A stretch of DNA of 64,000 bases from Cyanoderma ruficeps (GCA_008694505.1 VZDJ01007747.1:7162399-7226398); one strand, 5' to 3'; counted from the first letter of the stretch, positions 1-11,478 are shown. Numbers and translations are program-made. Notes: a model not told the origin generated them from the sequence alone.

Positions 1-453
1 CTTTTGTGGTTACTGATACATTCTAAAATGTTTCTTGCTCTTCCATAGTTGACAGTTACTTCATAAAAATGAGATTCTATCAGTGGGAGGGGAGAAACTG
101 TCTTGAAAGCATATCTATTAGTCTATTTGAAACACTGATGGGTGTCAGCCTTATAATTTTGATTAGTAGAAGTGCTAATGTATCTGAAGCAGTGTCAGCT
201 ACTTGTGTTAGAAAACATGGAGTGAATGCTCTTTGGCTTCATATTTGACAAGCTTATTGCATACTCTTTTTTCTTAATTTGAGCTAGAAGAGTTTGTAAT
301 GCCTGATTGTATGCCCAAGTCAAGGCTCTTTTTAATGTTTGTGGGCTTCCAGAACTGCTTGTCCTGAGGTCTGGTCTTTTTCTTTCTGAGCTTGTAATCT
401 TTCTCTGTCTCTTCTTAAACCCATGCTTTATTCTTCCTGGCTCTCACTTGCAG
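1..453 (+). other. RAPGEF2: RAPGEF2 intron (partial, upstream of the microexon)
   Basis: This is intronic sequence at the left edge. From about 375 to 453 it is strongly pyrimidine-rich and ends in TTGCAG, with TGC triplets close to the acceptor. That arrangement is known for neuronally regulated microexons. Nothing else is recognised here. Confidence 0.75.
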
Positions 454-477
454 GAAGAAGAAATGGAGGAGTTTGGG
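454..477 (+). CDS. RAPGEF2: RAPGEF2 24-nt microexon
   Basis: This is a 24-nt block between a strong acceptor (pyrimidine tract then TTGCAG) and a consensus donor (GTAAGT at 478). The next exon (1503) must be entered with two bases of a codon carried over. In that phase the microexon reads, after one base completing the previous codon, K-K-K-W-R-S-L and then a Gly codon shared with the next exon (GG|C), running into S-L-S-Q-G. Its length is a multiple of three, so inclusion or skipping both keep the frame. The basic K-K-K-W-R-S-L-G followed by SLSQG agrees with my recollection of the RAPGEF2/RAPGEF6 family just after the catalytic region. An alternative frame gives an acidic octapeptide, but that frame does not fit the downstream exons. 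Whether the exon is constitutive or alternative cannot be read from DNA. Confidence 0.72.
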
Positions 478-1502
478 GTAAGTGGTTGGAGAAAACACAC
501 ACAGACATTCATTCTTCCTTTACCATTTGCATTTTTTCCTACTTGCTGTCTTTAATTTTCTGACAGTCTGTTTTACTGACAATACATTTTAATGTAGGAA
601 TGTTTTTGATTTCAGATTAAAACACAGACATTGTAAATTATTTTTAAATGGTCATACGTAGAAGTGGACCTCCCACCTTCAGTTTAAATTGCTGAAGGAA
701 GAGACTTTTGGTCAAAGAGAAATTACAAAATGACTAAGTTGTAATAGCTGAAAATAGCTGTTAATAATAGCTGTTAATTTCCTTATACCTATTAAACAAT
801 CATCACAATCAAATTCAAAATTTGAAACTTAGAGTATCTGCTTGACTAACTTACTTTCATGTTACAATTAGCCATCATTTTTACCTTAACAATTCAAAAC
901 CAATGCATAGCTTTCATATAGATATACATACATTGAAATGTGCATGACATTTATTTCATCATGAAATAGCTGATCATTTTATTTAGCAAAATTTTCTTCA
1001 ATCTCGTAAGTTATGAAGAAGTTCTATCCTGTAAAACTGAGCTGTACATTTTGTATACAGTCTGATTTAAAACAGAGAGGGCTTTCACAATGCCTCCTTT
1101 ATATGTATTTGAATTTGAACCTTAACTATAGTCTTCTGTCAGCACTGCCTTACTGCATGAGCTTTTCCTAATGCTCCGGCCCTCTCAGTAGATGGCTTAT
1201 GTGAGAGAGCTGCCTTGAACGCTTTTCTAGATGTGTGAAGTGTTATTGCCTAGTGTGAGCAAAGTAGGTTAAAATATCTGTGCCATTAAAATAGTGCCTG
1301 TAACCAAGAAAAAAGATTTCCTGGCCCTCATCTTTCTATCTCTTATAGCTGTTTGACTTACTGGAATGAGGCATGTAAGCTTTGACCATAGACTGACATT
1401 CATGCAATCTGTTGCACGTTTCATGTTCATTTGATGATATACCATGTTGAACTAAGTCATACCTTTGCTCTCTTTCTTCCCTCCTGCTCCCTTTCACTCC
1501 AG
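478..1502 (+). other. RAPGEF2: RAPGEF2 intron, phase 2
   Basis: AT-rich intron bounded by GTAAGT and a long CT-rich tract ending in CTCCAG. No repeat family or internal exon is recognised. Confidence 0.85.
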
Positions 1503-1726
1503 CTCTCTCAGCCAGGGCAGTGCCAATGCAGCCGTGCTGGATGTTGCACAAGCAGGGGGGCATAAAAAGCGGGTCCGTCGCAGCTCCTTTCTTAATGCTA
1601 AAAAGCTCTATGAAGATGCTCAGATGGCACGGAAAGTAAAGCAGTATCTCTCAAACTTGGATCTGGAAATGGATGAAGAGAGCCTCCAGACACTCTCTGT
1701 GCAGTGTGAGCCAGCCACGAACACAT
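1503..1726 (+). CDS. RAPGEF2: RAPGEF2 coding exon (window exon 2)
   Basis: This 224-nt exon follows a CT-rich tract and CAG, and ends at the donor GTGAGC (1727). It is entered in phase 2 and left in phase 1. It encodes the segment from [14 protein letters not shown] through [20 protein letters not shown] and [20 protein letters not shown] to CEPATNT, which I recognise as RAPGEF2. RAPGEF2 is a Rap1/Rap2 exchange factor acting at membranes and junctions. This segment lies just C-terminal to the CDC25-type GEF domain. The basic KKRVRRSSF stretch resembles a basophilic-kinase site, and the following [17 protein letters not shown] is predicted helical; both statements are inference. Reading frame past the donor stays open for some codons but is intronic. 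Confidence 0.96.
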
Positions 1727-2537
1727 GTGAGCATTGTCATTTGTTGTGGATTTCAAGAAAACTGTTCGATACAACTCTGTTTCTAGTCCAGTGAATCAAT
1801 TGAGAGCAGTGATTAGACAATGAAGTAGAAAATGATTTGTCTAGTCATTTTCAAGTACTAAACATCTATGAATCCTAAGGAAATAATCTTGTGGATTAAC
1901 AGGATGGAGACATAGTATTTATGCAGGTGATAAGGCTTTAAGATGTTGTCACAATGAAGTGTACAATGGCTTTTTAGATTTGTCTGTACAAAGGGTATGG
2001 AGGAGTCAAAAGTTCTTCTATATTTCTGATGTACTAAGGTTATTATGGTTATTCTGAGGGAGTAGGGGATGTTCTTATGTCTGGGTGTTTCAGAGATGCT
2101 TGGAGGGTTGTACCTGGGGCAGCAGAGGGGGACTTTATCCTGGATATCTATTTCATTTTGATTTCAGGATATGTTGTATCTTGTGCCCTTTCCTTCCTGC
2201 AGGGTAGCAAAAACTATTAATTATATGTCTGTTCTGAAACAGTTGTAGTCCTTATAATAGCCCAGTATAACTTATCATGTTTTTGTAACAGTGGTCATTT
2301 ACCAGAGCTTTATTTGAGAAAAACATTCACTGATAATGACTATCTTTTAAAGGGAGTTGCATCTCTCCCTCTTTTCCTCTTCATCTTTTCTATCTAAAGA
2401 TACCATGCTGCATTAATTGTACAAGTATTTGAGAACCTTTTAATTGTTAATCAAAGGGCTTTGCACTGCTCAGATTAAAGCACCCACTGTGTTCTTAGCT
2501 AGTAGTCATTGAGTGTTTTGTCCCCTTTCTTGCAAAG
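1727..2537 (+). other. RAPGEF2: RAPGEF2 intron, phase 1
   Basis: Intron from GTGAGC to TTGCAAAG, the latter a non-optimal AAG acceptor. No repeat recognised. Confidence 0.88.
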
Positions 2538-2723
2538 TGCCGAAGAACACAGGAGACAAGCGATCCGGGAAGTCTGAAACGTCACCAGTGGCTCCCAGGG
2601 CAGGCATCCAGCAGAAAGTGCAGCAGCAGCAGCAACATAAAGCAAACCAAGCACTGCAGGTCCCGGCCGTGTCTCTTTATCCCTCTCGCAAGAAAGTGCC
2701 AGTCAAAGACCTCCCACCATTCG
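2538..2723 (+). CDS. RAPGEF2: RAPGEF2 coding exon (window exon 3), Q-rich
   Basis: This 186-nt exon lies between CAAAG and the donor GTAGGT (2724), phase 1 on both sides. The T carried from 1726 plus TG makes Leu, giving L-P-K-N-T-G-D-K. The exon continues through [12 protein letters not shown], a short glutamine run (Q5, coded by CAG repeats and one CAA) and [20 protein letters not shown]. The flanking blocks match RAPGEF2 closely as I know it. The Q-run region is the variable part between species. It is a low-complexity linker rich in Ser/Pro/Lys with no folded domain. Confidence 0.96.
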
Positions 2724-4397
2724 GTAGGTGGAGCAAGGAGGAATTTGGTTTAATTTCCTGAACTTTGTTTGCCTGTGTCAGAAAGACATTTTTAATCAAA
2801 TAAGGTTCAAACTTCTATTTCTGGTAGTATGTTATGCAGGTTGTACCTGTTCATGCAGTCTCTAGGGGATAGTTGTTTTCTCTAGAAATAGAAAGAAATC
2901 TAGGGAAAGCATTCTGTCAGTTTAATCAGTATAAGTATTTACCTGTTACTAGCAGCTGGATCTTGCCTTAACTTTTCTGGAGAAATTAGGGACCTGGAGT
3001 TCTTCAGATGCCTTAGAAGTTTTGGTGTCTCTTTAAAGTGAAATTCAGGCCTGCTCAAACTGGCAGTCCTGTTAGAAATGTGGGTCTGAATTTTCACGTT
3101 GACAGTTGCCCTTGTTGCTTCTACTCCCTTCTGCTTTTTTATTGTTATTCGGTTGTTGCTGCCTCCTTATTCTACAGAAAGATACGAGACTATAGGAGCT
3201 TATTCTACCCTGATTTCCAAATCTGTGTCCAAAAAATGTATGCACTATTAACAAACTCCTTAAATCACAACTATGGTAATACCCCTTGGAAGTATATGTA
3301 GCATAAGTGGCCCTTTCTTTTCCATGGCAGTTATTGCACAAGAGCTTAATTCTGATTTCACATTTTATTGGTTTCCTCATGCACTGCTTGGGCTGCAACA
3401 AAGCATTAGAAACAGCAAAATGAGCAAGAAACAATTCAATATTCATCTAGATCTTGTTGATTTTACCATTAAATTTTAATCTTAAAAGGACTTTGAAGCT
3501 CCATAGACTGCAATTTTTTGCTCATAGTGGCAAAGTTTCTGAAAACTGACTAGGTTATGCTGATCAGGCAGCAGTGAATTATTGATAGCAGGATTGTGAT
3601 CCAACAGATCAAAGATAAAAGTTCACTAATGCTTGGAAATAACCTCTACCACAAACCTTTGCAAAACTGTCATAGAAACTCTGTCTTCACTTTTAAGGCT
3701 GTCCCAGCGTGGATTTTTGAGGGGAAGGGAAAGATGGATAAATGTGGAGTGGGAAAAGCAATTCCTGATGTCCTAGATCTTTACATCATACATCATCTTC
3801 AGGATGTTTTTACTCTGTAGTTTCCCAAAATAAGCTGGTGCAGAGATAGTTCTCAAAAATGAAAGAGAGGAAGGCAGCTGCAGGATGGCCTTGTTTCATA
3901 AGCCTAATCCTTATTAATTTTCTTTCCAGCTTCCTTTGACCTTCCAGGTTACTCTGAATAAAAAAGAGACAGGAGAGCAGTTTGAATTCTTACTATTTAA
4001 ATCTTCACTATCCAGTGAACTGAGTGTGTGTCTGTATTTAAGCTAATTTTAGTTCAAGTTTCTCAGTAACCACTCCTATGCGTATCCTCAATTATATTTT
4101 GTATAGACAGTATTCTGCAACATCAAGTCTTCATGTTTTCTGTGGCAAAGTATGTATCTTAAGTGGCCAGAATGAAAGACCATCTGCACTAATATGCAGA
4201 AATAAAGCCCTATCTTTTAAACAGACATAAGTTTTAACATTTTGCTTCATTTAAACTGATGTCAGGAACTCAGAAATATACAGGAAAAAATGCAGGTTTT
4301 TCTTCCTGTGGGGTGTCTGCTTTATAAATGCATTTTGAAAAATAAGCATGTATTTATACTGGACTTTACATCTGGCTACTTTAATTCTTACCTAAAG
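2724..4397 (+). other. RAPGEF2: RAPGEF2 intron, phase 1
   Basis: Intron of about 1.7 kb from GTAGGT to CTAAAG. Short open frames occur on both strands around 3.05-3.45 kb, but they overlap each other and show no family resemblance. No repeat is recognised. Confidence 0.88.
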
Positions 4398-4550
4398 GCA
4401 TTAACTCCCCACAAGCTTTAAAGAAAATCCTTTCATTATCAGAAGAAGGAAGTTTGGATCGTCACAAGAAGCAGTCAGATGACACTGTCTCAAGTGCATC
4501 TTCGCAGCTGTCTTCTCCTCCTACTTCACCACAGAGCTCTCCAAGGAAAG
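4398..4550 (+). CDS. RAPGEF2: RAPGEF2 coding exon (window exon 4), Ser/Pro-rich
   Basis: This 153-nt exon follows CTAAAG and ends before GTAGTA (4551), a rather weak donor. It is phase 1 on both sides and divisible by three, so skipping would keep the frame. It encodes [20 protein letters not shown], then [20 protein letters not shown] and [12 protein letters not shown]. The block [14 protein letters not shown] is a RAPGEF2 signature. The S/T-P dipeptides (PTSP, SSPRK) are candidate sites for proline-directed kinases. Confidence 0.95.
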
Positions 4551-6554
4551 GTAGTAGATGTTCAATATTTCTTATCCTGTTTCTTGAAGCTCATGGACTT
4601 TGGAAGCCTCTGAGAGAGCATTTGGACACTCAATACTGCTGCTCCTATTTTTGTCACATACGGTCAGCAAGAGGGCAGAAAATGTAGTGTAGAGTGGAAT
4701 ACATGAAGGGTAGCTGTGAACCTGATTTCAAGGGTATTTGAAAGCCCTCTGGTGATCAAAAGCCAGAAAAGATAGCCTGGTATGATACAGGATTTCATGC
4801 AGTAGGTCACTCTGACTGCAGCTGCTTCTGACAAAAAATATTCCTATGATCAGTGTTTCCTGCCTTCAGTGGAAGAAGGTGCAGGTTGAAACTTAAAATC
4901 TTTGTACGGCATTGACCACACTGGTCTATTAGAGGAATTATTTGCTGTGTCATGCATCTGAATGGGATGTGACCTACGTATAACAGGAAGGCTTAAGGTA
5001 TTTGGAATTCAAATCAGAATATTTAATATTGTAATTTATATTTTATACTACAGGATATTTTAGTAGCAGCCTGATTATTTAAACCATGTGCATGAATTTT
5101 TTAGGAATGGTATTATACATTGGAGCTCTCTTGACCAAGGTCTTTTTAAGTAATTTCACAGTTATTTTTGATAGTGGCTTTAGGACTTTAAAGAGATTTT
5201 TTAAAAACCTGTTTGTTTGTCTTCATGGTAGTTCTGGCTATGAATTGACAAAACAGAGTATGGAGGCATTGTCCTATAGTTTAAACAACAAAAAAAGACA
5301 CTTTGGAAGTATGATGTATTGCCTGTGACTTCTAAGTTTTTCTCTTTTCAGCATACCGTAAAAGTTCAGTTGAACAGTGGCGTAATAGAGCGTTATGGTA
5401 AAATATACATTGGGGCTGGACTGACTTCTATTGAAGTGTCATTTACTAGGGTCAGATGGAGGAGCATAATATGTAGAGGATATATTATCTTGAGTCCTTG
5501 TAAGCTGTCATCATTATTTCTCCCAAATGCTATATTACCAAAGAGTGAACTTATATAAACATGGTCAGGCTTATGCATTTTTTGAAAAAGGAATTGGAAT
5601 TTTGTACTTGACTCACAGTGTGAACAGCACTTTATTTTTGCAAAAACCAACTCATAAACATGATTTTAAAATATCCTTGGTTTGATGGTTACATGAAACT
5701 AATGATATGTTCTTGCAGATAAAAATGACAGCATTAATTCCCAGCATTAGTTCTCTGCAAGTGCATTGGGGTAGATCAGTTGAAGTAATTTTGACACTTA
5801 TGAGTAGAGTGAAAGCAAAAAATGAAAACTGCTGTGACTTGTGGATGTGTTTAATGGTCTTTAACTTGGCTGGCAAGAACATTCAGGATAATTTGTTTAA
5901 TACTGAAAGAAAAGCTGAATTTGCTTTCATGACATGGTTTGCAGATTTTATCTCAGTCAGGCTATGTCAGTGCTACCTACCTCCAAATTTCACCATTATT
6001 CCAGTAATACAGAATTCAGAATTAATTAGTGAGCCAAGTATCACAAAGAAAACTTGAAAACCTGCCCATCTCTCAGCTAAGGTATGGAATAAGCACTCAG
6101 CCCAGACATCTGGGCTTCATGTATCTGTTCATCTCTGAAGTGTGGCTTTGCAGAAGAAGAAGACTGTATGAGAGAGTCTCTGGGATTACTTTAAGCAGTA
6201 ATCTCATGCAAAGCATCTCTCTCCTTCCAGTCTTGGAGACAGTGTTTATGCACAGGCAGATTTTGAGAAGTAATATTTCGTAATGTGAGGATACAAGTAT
6301 GAGGATAAATTCAAAAAGAATTGAGGAGGAGGAGGGCAGAGAAGAGGTAAGAAGAGCAGTTGGTTTGTAAATGAGTAGTACATGTTCCCACAATCCTCAC
6401 ACAGTTTTGCTGTGTATCTTTATCTTTTGCAGTGCTGTGTAAATGTAGTAATAGCTTTGTTTTAGTGCCAGTTTTATTGCAGTATTGTTAGTGGCCTGAC
6501 AAGAACTGAGCAGACATCTTGGAGAGTCTGATTAACATGATGTTCCCTTTGCAG
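4551..6554 (+). other. RAPGEF2: RAPGEF2 intron, phase 1
   Basis: Intron of about 2.0 kb, AT-rich, ending in CTTTGCAG. A 116-codon open frame at 5707-6057 has no recognisable homology and no flanking splice logic. I treat it as chance. Confidence 0.88.
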
Positions 6555-6780
6555 GCTACACTTTGGCTCCCAGCAGCACCGTGGATAACTTCTCTGATTC
6601 TGGTCACAGTGAAATTTCTTCTAGATCTAGTATTGTCAGCAATTCTTCTTTTGACTCTATGCCAGTCTCCCTGCATGATGAGAGGAGACAGAGGCATTCT
6701 GTCAGCATCGTGGAGACAAATCTCGGTGTGGGAAGGATTGACAGAAGAATCATGATTGAACCAGATCAATACAGCTTAGG
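6555..6780 (+). CDS. RAPGEF2: RAPGEF2 coding exon (window exon 5)
   Basis: This 226-nt exon lies between TTTGCAG and GTAAGA (6781). It is entered in phase 1 and left in phase 2. It encodes [60 protein letters not shown] and [16 protein letters not shown]. These blocks match the RAPGEF2 tail almost residue for residue as I know it. The exon is very serine-rich. RRQRHSVS is a good basophilic kinase (PKA/AKT-like) motif by pattern. DSGHSE resembles but does not satisfy the DSGxxS degron, because its sixth position is Glu. Confidence 0.96.
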
Positions 6781-7432
6781 GTAAGAACTTTATTTGTGCT
6801 TACTTACATTATACTTTCATATAGTGTTTATGTGGCATGTATATTTGTCCATGTGACTTTCCCTGTATCTCTCAAATATTTTTTCTCCTCTGCTTTTAAA
6901 AAAAACCTACTACTTCAGTGCTTCATTTTGTGATAATGCTCCATTTCTGCCAAGAAAAGGGTTTGCACTCCTGAGTGAGTGATGAGGTTTACAGAAGTAA
7001 GACTTTACCTCAGTACATGTTACCCTCTGAGCATTTCAGTGGTGCTGTAGATTATCCACTTCATGGCAGACTAGTACCCTAGCCTGCTTTCTCCATGGGA
7101 AATTAACTGAATTAGATGAGATATTCATACAATTATTCAGTGATCAAACTGAGAACAGAAATAGCTAGTAATTTTCCAGTCTGCTTCATGGAAAAGTGCA
7201 TATTTGTCTAACTCCAAAATATTTTACTCCAAATATCTCTTCTAGTCAACAATAATTGGAAGCTAAAATTCACATTACACTGCTGGTTGTCTAGTAATTT
7301 TCTAGGTAATTAACTTCTGTAATGGTGGGGAAGCTAGTGCTGTGAGAAGTTCTCTAAATCTCTAGCAGTGAGCCTTGGTGTGAAAATAATTGGAGCTCTG
7401 GCTCCTGTTTAGTCTCCGCTTACTCTCTCTCT

Positions 7433-7494
7433 TTTTTTTTTTTTTTTTTTTTTTTTTNNNNNNNNNNNNNNNNNTTTTTTTTTTTTTTTTTTTT
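7433..7494. repeat. Poly-T tract containing a 17-N gap
   Basis: T homopolymer on both sides of 17 Ns at 7458-7474. The gap most likely marks a homopolymer whose length the assembly could not resolve. Apparent open frames of poly-Phe or poly-Lys crossing it are artefacts. Confidence 0.95.
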
Positions 7495-8226
7495 GAGCTG
7501 TTATTTGGATGCTTCAGTCCTCTGAATGGTATCTGGAGTTTTAATCCTGCAGGGTCTGTGAATGGCAGACCTGTTCCAAAACTGCTGTACTTCGGTTTTG
7601 GGAATCTCAGGCTATGCAAACTCTAATTAGATGTCTTAAATATTTAGAAGAAGAGGGTCCCAGTCTGCATAGGAAGGTGCCCTGGAAGAACAAGTGTCAG
7701 GGGTCTGGATATTCACTAAGCAAAAGCGACACTTTGTTGGTTTTCTCTGCTGCTGTGTAAGGGATCATGTCAGGCTCACTTAATCATTGAAAGGCTAGCA
7801 TGTGTTTTCAAAAATCAGGTTAAAATAGATTTCCATTTGCAGGAAATGTTGAAAAGTTAGCTTTCACAGTTTCCTAAGCAGGAAAAAAAATCTGAAATCT
7901 AAACCTGAATATCAGCCAGCTCCTGCTAGATTCTGTTTCTAGTTTTTGAACCATTTGCTCAGCATGGCTGGAAAAGCAGTAGAATAACCCTGTCTGTTTC
8001 CCTGTATGTGTGTCTGTGTGGTTTGCCTGTCTTAAAGGGCTGTTGCAAAGTTAAAATTTTACCCTTTGGAATTACACTGCTGAAGTGTAAGGCTTCAGCA
8101 AGTTATCTGTCCATTTTTGTTTGTTTGTCTTCATTTTATTGAGAAAAGAGTTATATTCTCAAAATTGAATTAGCCATTCATGCAAACAGTAAATACTATA
8201 AAGTGCATCCAAATCTTCAACCATCA

Positions 8227-8292
8227 AATCATAGAATGGTTTGGGTGGAAAGGGACCTTTAAAATGTCATAAAAGTTGCCTAGTCCAACCCA
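8227..8292 (-). mobile_element. CR1 LINE, 3'-terminal fragment
   Basis: ATCATAGAATGGTTTGGGTG followed by GAAAGGGACCTTTAAAATG and TAGTCCAACCC is the reverse complement of the standard avian CR1 3' end. Only the 3' tail (about 65 bp) is recognisable, as expected for strong 5' truncation. It lies in the intron just upstream of window exon 6. Confidence 0.9.
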
Positions 8293-8393
8293 CAGTCTTT
8301 TTTGTTTTTCTTTGGTTGTTTCTTTGTGTGTCTTGTTCATGATTTCCAATTCCAACACTGGATTTTTTGTCCCCCTCATCAATGTGTATCCAG

Positions 8394-8953
8394 CTCATAT
8401 GCACCAGAGACCAGAGGCCTGTATGCTGGAGCAACTGTACTTTCTTCTCCTAGTACAGAAGAGCTGTCACAGGACCAGGGGGACAGAGCTTCGCTCGACG
8501 CAGCTGACAGTGGCCGTGGTAGCTGGACTTCTTGTTCGAGTGGTTCTCATGATAACATCCAGACAATACAGCATCAGAGGAGCTGGGAGACTCTGCCTTT
8601 TGGACACGCTCATTTTGATAGTTCAGGCGATGGGGCAGGACTGTGGGCCTCAGGCGGCCACATGGACCAGCTGATGTTCCCTGACCATGGCACAAAGTAT
8701 GGCAGGCAAAGCCAAGGTAGGGAGGGCCTTGATCAAGCACAGTCCAGAGCCAGCTGGGCATCTTCCACAGGATACTGGGGAGAGGACTCCGAGGGTGATA
8801 CAGGTACCATAAAGCGGAGGGGTGGGAAGGATGTTTCAATTGAAGCTGAAACCAGTAGCATAACATCTGTACCAGCAGAGGAGACAAAGCCAGCTCCTGT
8901 CCCCGCTCACACAGCAGCAGCAGCAGCAGCAAGCAGTACAAAGGGGCTTGTTG
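8394..8953 (+). CDS. RAPGEF2: RAPGEF2 coding exon (window exon 6), phosphodegron exon
   Basis: This 560-nt exon lies between GTATCCAG and the consensus donor GTAAGT (8954). It is entered in phase 2 and left in phase 1. It encodes [12 protein letters not shown], then [59 protein letters not shown] and onward through [19 protein letters not shown] and [14 protein letters not shown]. This is a firm RAPGEF2 match. DSGRGS at 8506-8523 fits the DSGxxS phosphodegron. RAPGEF2 is known to be degraded through the SCF-betaTrCP ubiquitin ligase after IKKbeta/CK1 phosphorylation; that this is the site is established knowledge plus inference. Near the end a run of six Ala codons (six GCA, 8914-8931) marks a low-complexity patch that looks longer than the mammalian version. 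Confidence 0.97.
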
Positions 8954-11478
8954 GTAAGTTAAGTTTCCTTTACCATGAAGTATTTTAATTCGTTTGCTAA
9001 AGTTTTCTCATATTGTTCTGCATTTCTTTTGTCTGTTTTGATTTTCTTTTTTTTAAATTTTTAAAGCAAAACTGAACATTTTGTAGTCTCTCTTAAAATT
9101 TTCCCTTTAACTGTGCGTTTATTGCTAGGGAAAGTATAATTTATTGTTGATTCTCTGTTCTGGCAGTGCTTTTGTCTTCCAAGAGAGCCTGCCATACATC
9201 AAAAATCTAGCTGAACTGCTGGACAGTATTTTGAGAGGTTGATGTATTTAGATGTCTGTTCTGAAATTTGAATTTCTCATCACAGTAAGGCTCCATAGGC
9301 TATATTTAGAAATCTTAGTAAATGTGGCCTGATTTTTATAGACCTGTTTTACTTTATGCCTTTGTATGACTTGTCTGATAATTGTGAATATTCCTTACTT
9401 CTGAAAATGGGATCCCTTTGTGCTTAAATACCAACTGAAATATTTCTTTGGACTGCTGAAACTGAAGAGGTTTCAAAGAGAGCTGAAATACATTTCTATG
9501 CTTTCAATAATGGAAAGATCAGATAATATATATATTAGTATCAAGGTGTCTTTGGCAGAGCTTAACATTTTTATCATATTGTTCCTTCTATGCATCCCAA
9601 TCCATGGGCTATCCAATACCTCTGCATTTTTGCCTTTTGTCTTCCTTTCATTCCCCCTCACTTTGCCTTTTGTTGGGTTAACAGGAAGAACTATCCAAAA
9701 GCCATTTTTTGCTGACACAGCTGAATGTCTGCCAGATTGAGGTCATGCTGAGACCGCTGTGATAAACTGCTTTTCCATTTTCTGCCCGAGTATATTGCTT
9801 AGCAGTGGCCTTTTGCCTCAAAGCTTGGGTGCAGGCCTTAAAGCCCTGGACTATTAAGAGGAAGAAGGTGTACAGATTCATGCCAATCTCTAATTTTACT
9901 CTTTGATACCCTTGGTTTCCTCCAGAATGTGTAACAGGTGTGCTTCCAAACTTGCCTCTCAAGGCAGTGCTTTCCATTATATTTTTGGAGACTTGAAAGA
10001 ACATAAAAGAGACCTGAAAATTCAAACGAACACAATTCCATGTCCTTCACTACTATTAACTAACTGTCCTGCAAATGTAACTCTGTGTGTCACTATCCAA
10101 TAGAACCCACTGGTTTACATAGTTCTTTTGGACTTAATAGACATTCATTTTGTTGTAGTATTTCAGTAGAATTTTTCTACAATAGAATTTCTCTATAGCA
10201 CTTCTTCTGATTTTCAGAAATTTTTGAATAAAGTTTCTCAAAAACTACATCATGCTGCTTTCCTCAGTTAAAACCGTTTGTCCAAGAAAAACACTTAGAC
10301 TCTACTGGAAAATGGTTTTGTTGTAATACCAAGGATTTACTTTTAGTCTGTAAAGACTTGGATCCAAGTAGCACCAGTCCATTTTAAGCTTGTACTGTCC
10401 TTTCAATCAAATCATGCTGCCTAATGCAGGGTGGTGTTGTCATCACCACTTCTGCAAGAATATACAGTGTATGACAAGCAGTGGAAAGTAAACTGTGTTT
10501 TTCCTTCTGTATTGGTAAGGTTTGTCATTAAAGTGGCCATGTGTTAAAGAGCTGGGCCCACAGTAAGTGTTCAGTATCAAAGTCCCAGCTGACTTCTCTA
10601 AGTACTTAACTCTGAAACAGAGACTCCTGCCTATCTGTTGTGTGTCCCTGCAGATGCTTAGGATTCTTAACTGGGTTTTTTTGTCCCTTAAAGTTCTCTC
10701 TGAGGGCTTCTCAGTATGCCCTGAGTTAAGCCTTGTTCAGGTAAACAGTTACATCTCAGTGAGATCCACAAGATAGGTGGTGGTCTTTTCATCTCTTATA
10801 TAAAATCATATTAAGTCCTTGTTCTTACAGGAAGACTCTCAATTTTGATTTTGCAGAGAGTACAACCATGGGGGCTGCAGGCAGTAGTGCATGCAAATAG
10901 TATAATGATGAAGCCCACTTCTCTTTCTGACCTCTTGGAGTTATAGCTTGTGCCTCATTAGGACGAAAATAGTGTATCAGATGCATTTCTTTTTTCCCCT
11001 CCAAGATTCTAAAAACAAAAGAGATGAGCTTTTGGATGTGAAACCCCTCTTCAGAATTAAGATAATTGTGCATTTGCGGTGATGCCAAAATTCTTGATAT
11101 TTGCTACTTCTGTGGACTCTTGAGTCTTCCATGTTACTTTGACCACTGTACATTTTATTCTGTACAATTGATGGAACAGCCTTAGTTGTGAAGTTTGAAC
11201 AAATTCCCCATGAAATTTGATGAACTTTGTTAGACTAATGCTTTGCTGTTGGAAGAATAGCTATATCCTGTGTATGTTGTATATTCTATACTTTCCTTGA
11301 TTGGTTTATTTTTCACAAGCTCTTTGTCTAGCATATGATAGTTAACCTTCGTCATTCAGATTTTCTCTTCTGGGGCTGTTGAGTTGGTTGATAATTATTT
11401 AGCTTTTAACTGTCTATTTTCCTTTGAGCAGTGTTCCTCATCCTGTCTCTTAACAATCATCTGTTGTTTCTCCTGCAG
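8954..11478 (+). other. RAPGEF2: RAPGEF2 intron, phase 1
   Basis: Largest intron in the window (about 2.5 kb), from GTAAGT to TCCTGCAG. No transposon or extra exon is recognised. Open frames near 9420-10100 run on both strands and look like chance. Confidence 0.88.

Larger units (their letters stand above)
6781..8393 (+). other. RAPGEF2: RAPGEF2 intron, phase 2, with a poly-T gap and a CR1 3' end
   Basis: Intron from GTAAGA to GTATCCAG. It contains a poly-T run interrupted by 17 Ns (7458-7474) and a minus-strand CR1 3' terminus (8227-8292) only about 100 bp before the next exon. Confidence 0.88.

Noticed and set aside
307..555. 82-codon plus-strand open frame overlapping the microexon
   Set aside because: It is in a different frame from the one forced by the downstream exons and runs through both splice sites.
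3072..3446. 124-codon minus-strand open frame in a RAPGEF2 intron
   Set aside because: No family resemblance, no splice context, and it overlaps open frames on the other strand.
5707..6057. 116-codon plus-strand open frame in an intron
   Set aside because: Composition like surrounding intron, no recognisable domain, and no donor/acceptor giving a compatible phase.
7362..7626. Open frames on both strands through the N gap
   Set aside because: Poly-Phe/poly-Lys produced by the T homopolymer and Ns.
8450..8941. 163-codon minus-strand open frame
   Set aside because: Antisense shadow of the 560-nt RAPGEF2 exon.
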